Notes under the pieces: generated by a model
Database searches by the model: none
Seen by the model: the letters and a program-made list of their open reading frames with translations, nothing else
What the model was told of the DNA's origin: nothing
In this document: one piece after another, positions 49,376 through 50,614 of the stretch
Layout of the letters: every line of letters begins with the position of its first letter
Numbering within the stretch: the first letter of the stretch is position 1
Translations under genes and position numbers: made by a program
DNA from: JASFBA01 sp036172265
GTDB taxonomy: Bacteria > Chloroflexota > Chloroflexia > DTKN01
NCBI GenBank assembly: GCA_036172265.1
Contig: JASFBA010000093.1
Coordinates: 1 to 50,614 of the forward strand
Length of the DNA: 50,614 bases
Direction: 5' to 3'

Positions 49376-50039
49376 GGGTGACCGGACGAGCCCACCGCCA
49401 GGGAATGATACCGCCCACCGAGGACGGCCCGGCCACCCTCTCCTCCGGTGCCGGCAATTGTTCTCGCAGCGCCAGCGCCTTCTCGCGGGGCAGCAGTACC
49501 ACTTGTGCCGAGAAGTCTGCCTCCTCCGGCCCGAAGGCCGGGTCGTCTATGCGGGGCCGGCCACGGTACTCTCCATACACCTTCCCCATGTAGCCGAATT
49601 CCCCCGCCCGAATGCCCTCCACGATGGTGTCGCGCAGCGCTTCCGGGCGTGACAACCGGGGGAAACGGGGGGAGGCAAAGAACATGTCCCGCACCGATTT
49701 CGTGCTCCAATCCTCGGCGTGGCCGGCCTGCAGTTCCTGCCAGCGTTGCGCCAGTAGGCCGCCGTCGCCGACTTTTACCTCACTGCCGTCGCCCAGGACG
49801 GTGATGCTCTCAAAAACACCCCCGCCGATATGGGCTATGCGCGGCGCGCCCAGGCGGGCCAGCACGGCCTGCAGAGCCTGAAGGGCTTGGGTGTTCTGGG
49901 GTAAGGCGTCGCTCAGTAGGGACGAGTCGGCGACTCGTCCCTACTGGAGGTCATCCTGCCCCGGCGGGCGCTTGCCGAGGGCCTGGAGCAAATCCCAGGC
50001 GGCGGAGGCGAGAAGGTTCAGGAGAAAGTCTGGCCGCAT
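49376..50039 (-). pseudogene. Interrupted gene of unknown type, split by a palindrome and lacking its own 3' end
   Basis: ATG 50039 has AAGGAG about 10 bases ahead and follows the HEAT gene stop by 6 bases. It encodes 32 residues (MRPDFLLNLLASAAWDLLQA then GKRPPGQDD), stopped by TAG at 49941-49943 inside a family A palindrome. The same frame continues beyond the palindrome: LSDALPQNTQALQALQAVLA, then FESITVLGDGSEVKVGDGG, then a part ending YRGRPRIDDPAFGPEEADFS and VVLLPREKALALREQ. The frame then runs into the antisense of coaBC, so the natural end is gone. The N-terminus resembles the short helical start of some NACHT/STAND proteins and the last part resembles the end of DUF499-type ATPases; both are weak impressions. 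Confidence 0.5.
49914..49946. repeat. Family A palindrome with perfect 15-bp stem, interrupting a gene
   Basis: CAGTAGGGACGAGTC (49914-49928), a 3-base loop and its exact reverse complement (49932-49946). On the minus strand its TAG stops the frame beginning at 50039. Confidence 0.9.
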
Positions 50040-50045
50040 AGGCGT

Positions 50046-50614
50046 TCACTCCTTCGCTGCGTCATCAAAAGAGCTCTCGCCGGATTGGGCCATGCGCTGG
50101 CGGATGCGGGCGATGGCTTGTTGGGCGGCATTAGCAACTTTGCCTCTACCCTCTCGAGCTAAACGCTCCAGTTCAAGCAGAGCACGTTGGTCACCGATTT
50201 GCCCCAGCGCCTCTATGGCAATCAACTTTACTGACCATTTTGAGTCGCGTAGAGCACTTATAAGCGGCTCGATAGCACGAGCATCACCGATTTTCCCTAA
50301 TGCCCATACTGTATACCAACGTACGTTTTCATTGCTAGTGCTATGCAATGTAGCGATCAGCGGTTCTATGATGGTTGTGCCGATTTCTATTAGAGCATAT
50401 GCTGCTGCCCAACGCACACTTAGGTTAGAATCGCCTAATGCAGTAATGAGTGCCTTCGTAGAACGTGCGTTACCAATTTTACCCAGCGCTTGCGCTGCGC
50501 TCCGGCGCACCAAGGGTTCAGAATCCCGTAAGGCAGCGAGCAATGGATCTATAGTGCTAACATCGCTCGCTGCCTTACGGGATTCTGAACCCTTGGTGCG
50601 CCGGAGCGCAGCGC
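50046..50614 (-). CDS. HEAT-repeat protein, C-terminal part (runs off the window)
   Basis: The reliable part, from about 50541 down to the stop at 50046, encodes five or so HEAT repeats of about 31 residues: L..AL.DS...VR..AA.ALG.IG followed by DARAIEPLI-type turns (for example ALGKIGDARAIEPLISALRD). It ends in a hydrophilic tail. Such repeats occur in phycobilisome-lyase-like and many scaffold proteins. Codon use is more AT-rich than in nearly all other genes here, suggesting transfer. Upstream of 50541 the frame stays open, but the last 50 bases are an antisense copy of its own coding sequence and do not look like HEAT repeats, so the N-terminal part there is unreliable. Confidence 0.75.
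   Translation of the reverse strand, partial: AALRRTKGSESRKAASDVSTIDPLLAALRDSEPLVRRSAAQALGKIGNARSTKALITALGDSNLSVRWAAAYALIEIGTTIIEPLIATLHSTSNENVRWYTVWALGKIGDARAIEPLISALRDSKWSVKLIAIEALGQIGDQRALLELERLAREGRGKVANAAQQAIARIRQRMAQSGESSFDDAAKE
50492..50614. repeat. Perfect 50-bp inverted repeat at the window end
   Basis: 50492-50541 and 50565-50614 are exact reverse complements, separated by 23 bases. The right arm ends exactly at the last base of the window. Confidence 0.95.

Noticed and set aside
50542..50614. N-terminal extension of the HEAT protein
   Set aside because: The encoded residues derive from an antisense copy of its own sequence and lack HEAT features.

Overview
The window (GC-rich, many ggccggcc-type runs) reads as one stretch of a rod-shaped bacterial chromosome, probably Chloroflexota (Anaerolineae-like). 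That guess rests on the IMP cyclohydrolase/AICAR transformylase split, the PurE type, the protein sequences and the many short palindromic and 7-bp repeats; no rRNA or taxonomic marker is present, so it is inference. The window may be a whole contig: it starts inside a metal P-type ATPase gene and stops exactly at the end of a perfect 50-bp inverted repeat.

Layout. 1-5.2 kb: partial P-type ATPase, purB, a DUF362 protein, a small 63-residue ORF with a consensus promoter, and an amidohydrolase. 5.2-10.5 kb: a MITE-like element, a PLP aminotransferase, an exonuclease-helicase (DinG type) and long-form HPF. 10.5-12.5 kb is accessory: a frameshifted lipoprotein gene with a duplicated unknown domain, two tandem tRNA-Met genes (initiator and elongator), and an ISKra4-like transposase remnant. 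12.4-24.2 kb: a purine operon purSL-purQ-purC-purE-purF-purDM-purN-purH(cyclohydrolase)-purH(transformylase). With purB at 0.3-1.7 kb, the whole PRPP-to-IMP pathway lies in this window. 24.1-34.6 kb (minus strand): a cell-shape and division cluster mreB-mreC-mreD-mrdA-minC-minD-minE running on into a nucleotidyltransferase-like gene, ligA, a second nucleotidyltransferase-like gene and a GNAT gene. 34.7-40.8 kb (plus): M20 peptidase, TldD-like protease, an acidic hypothetical protein, folK and folC. 40.8-47.7 kb (minus): two family-2 glycosyltransferases, peptide deformylase, an HD hydrolase, a secreted gluzincin-like peptidase, a LarA-like racemase and an Ldh_2-family dehydrogenase. 48.1-49.4 kb: coaBC. 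49.4-50.6 kb: an interrupted gene remnant and a HEAT-repeat gene of lower GC.

The least expected signals are repeats that intrude on genes. Family A hairpins (GTAGGG[G/A]C outer arms, different but self-complementary inner arms) lie at gene ends; one supplies the minD stop codon, another the last residues and stop of ligA, and another puts an in-frame TAG into a gene near the right end. Family B hairpins (CCCTCAYCCC outer arms) are translated in frame inside purSL, between two PurS modules, and at the purD-purM junction, where one may have created the fusion. Tandem 7-bp arrays fill the start regions of purQ and folK. About a dozen promoters can be read, and nearly all have a 17-bp spacer.
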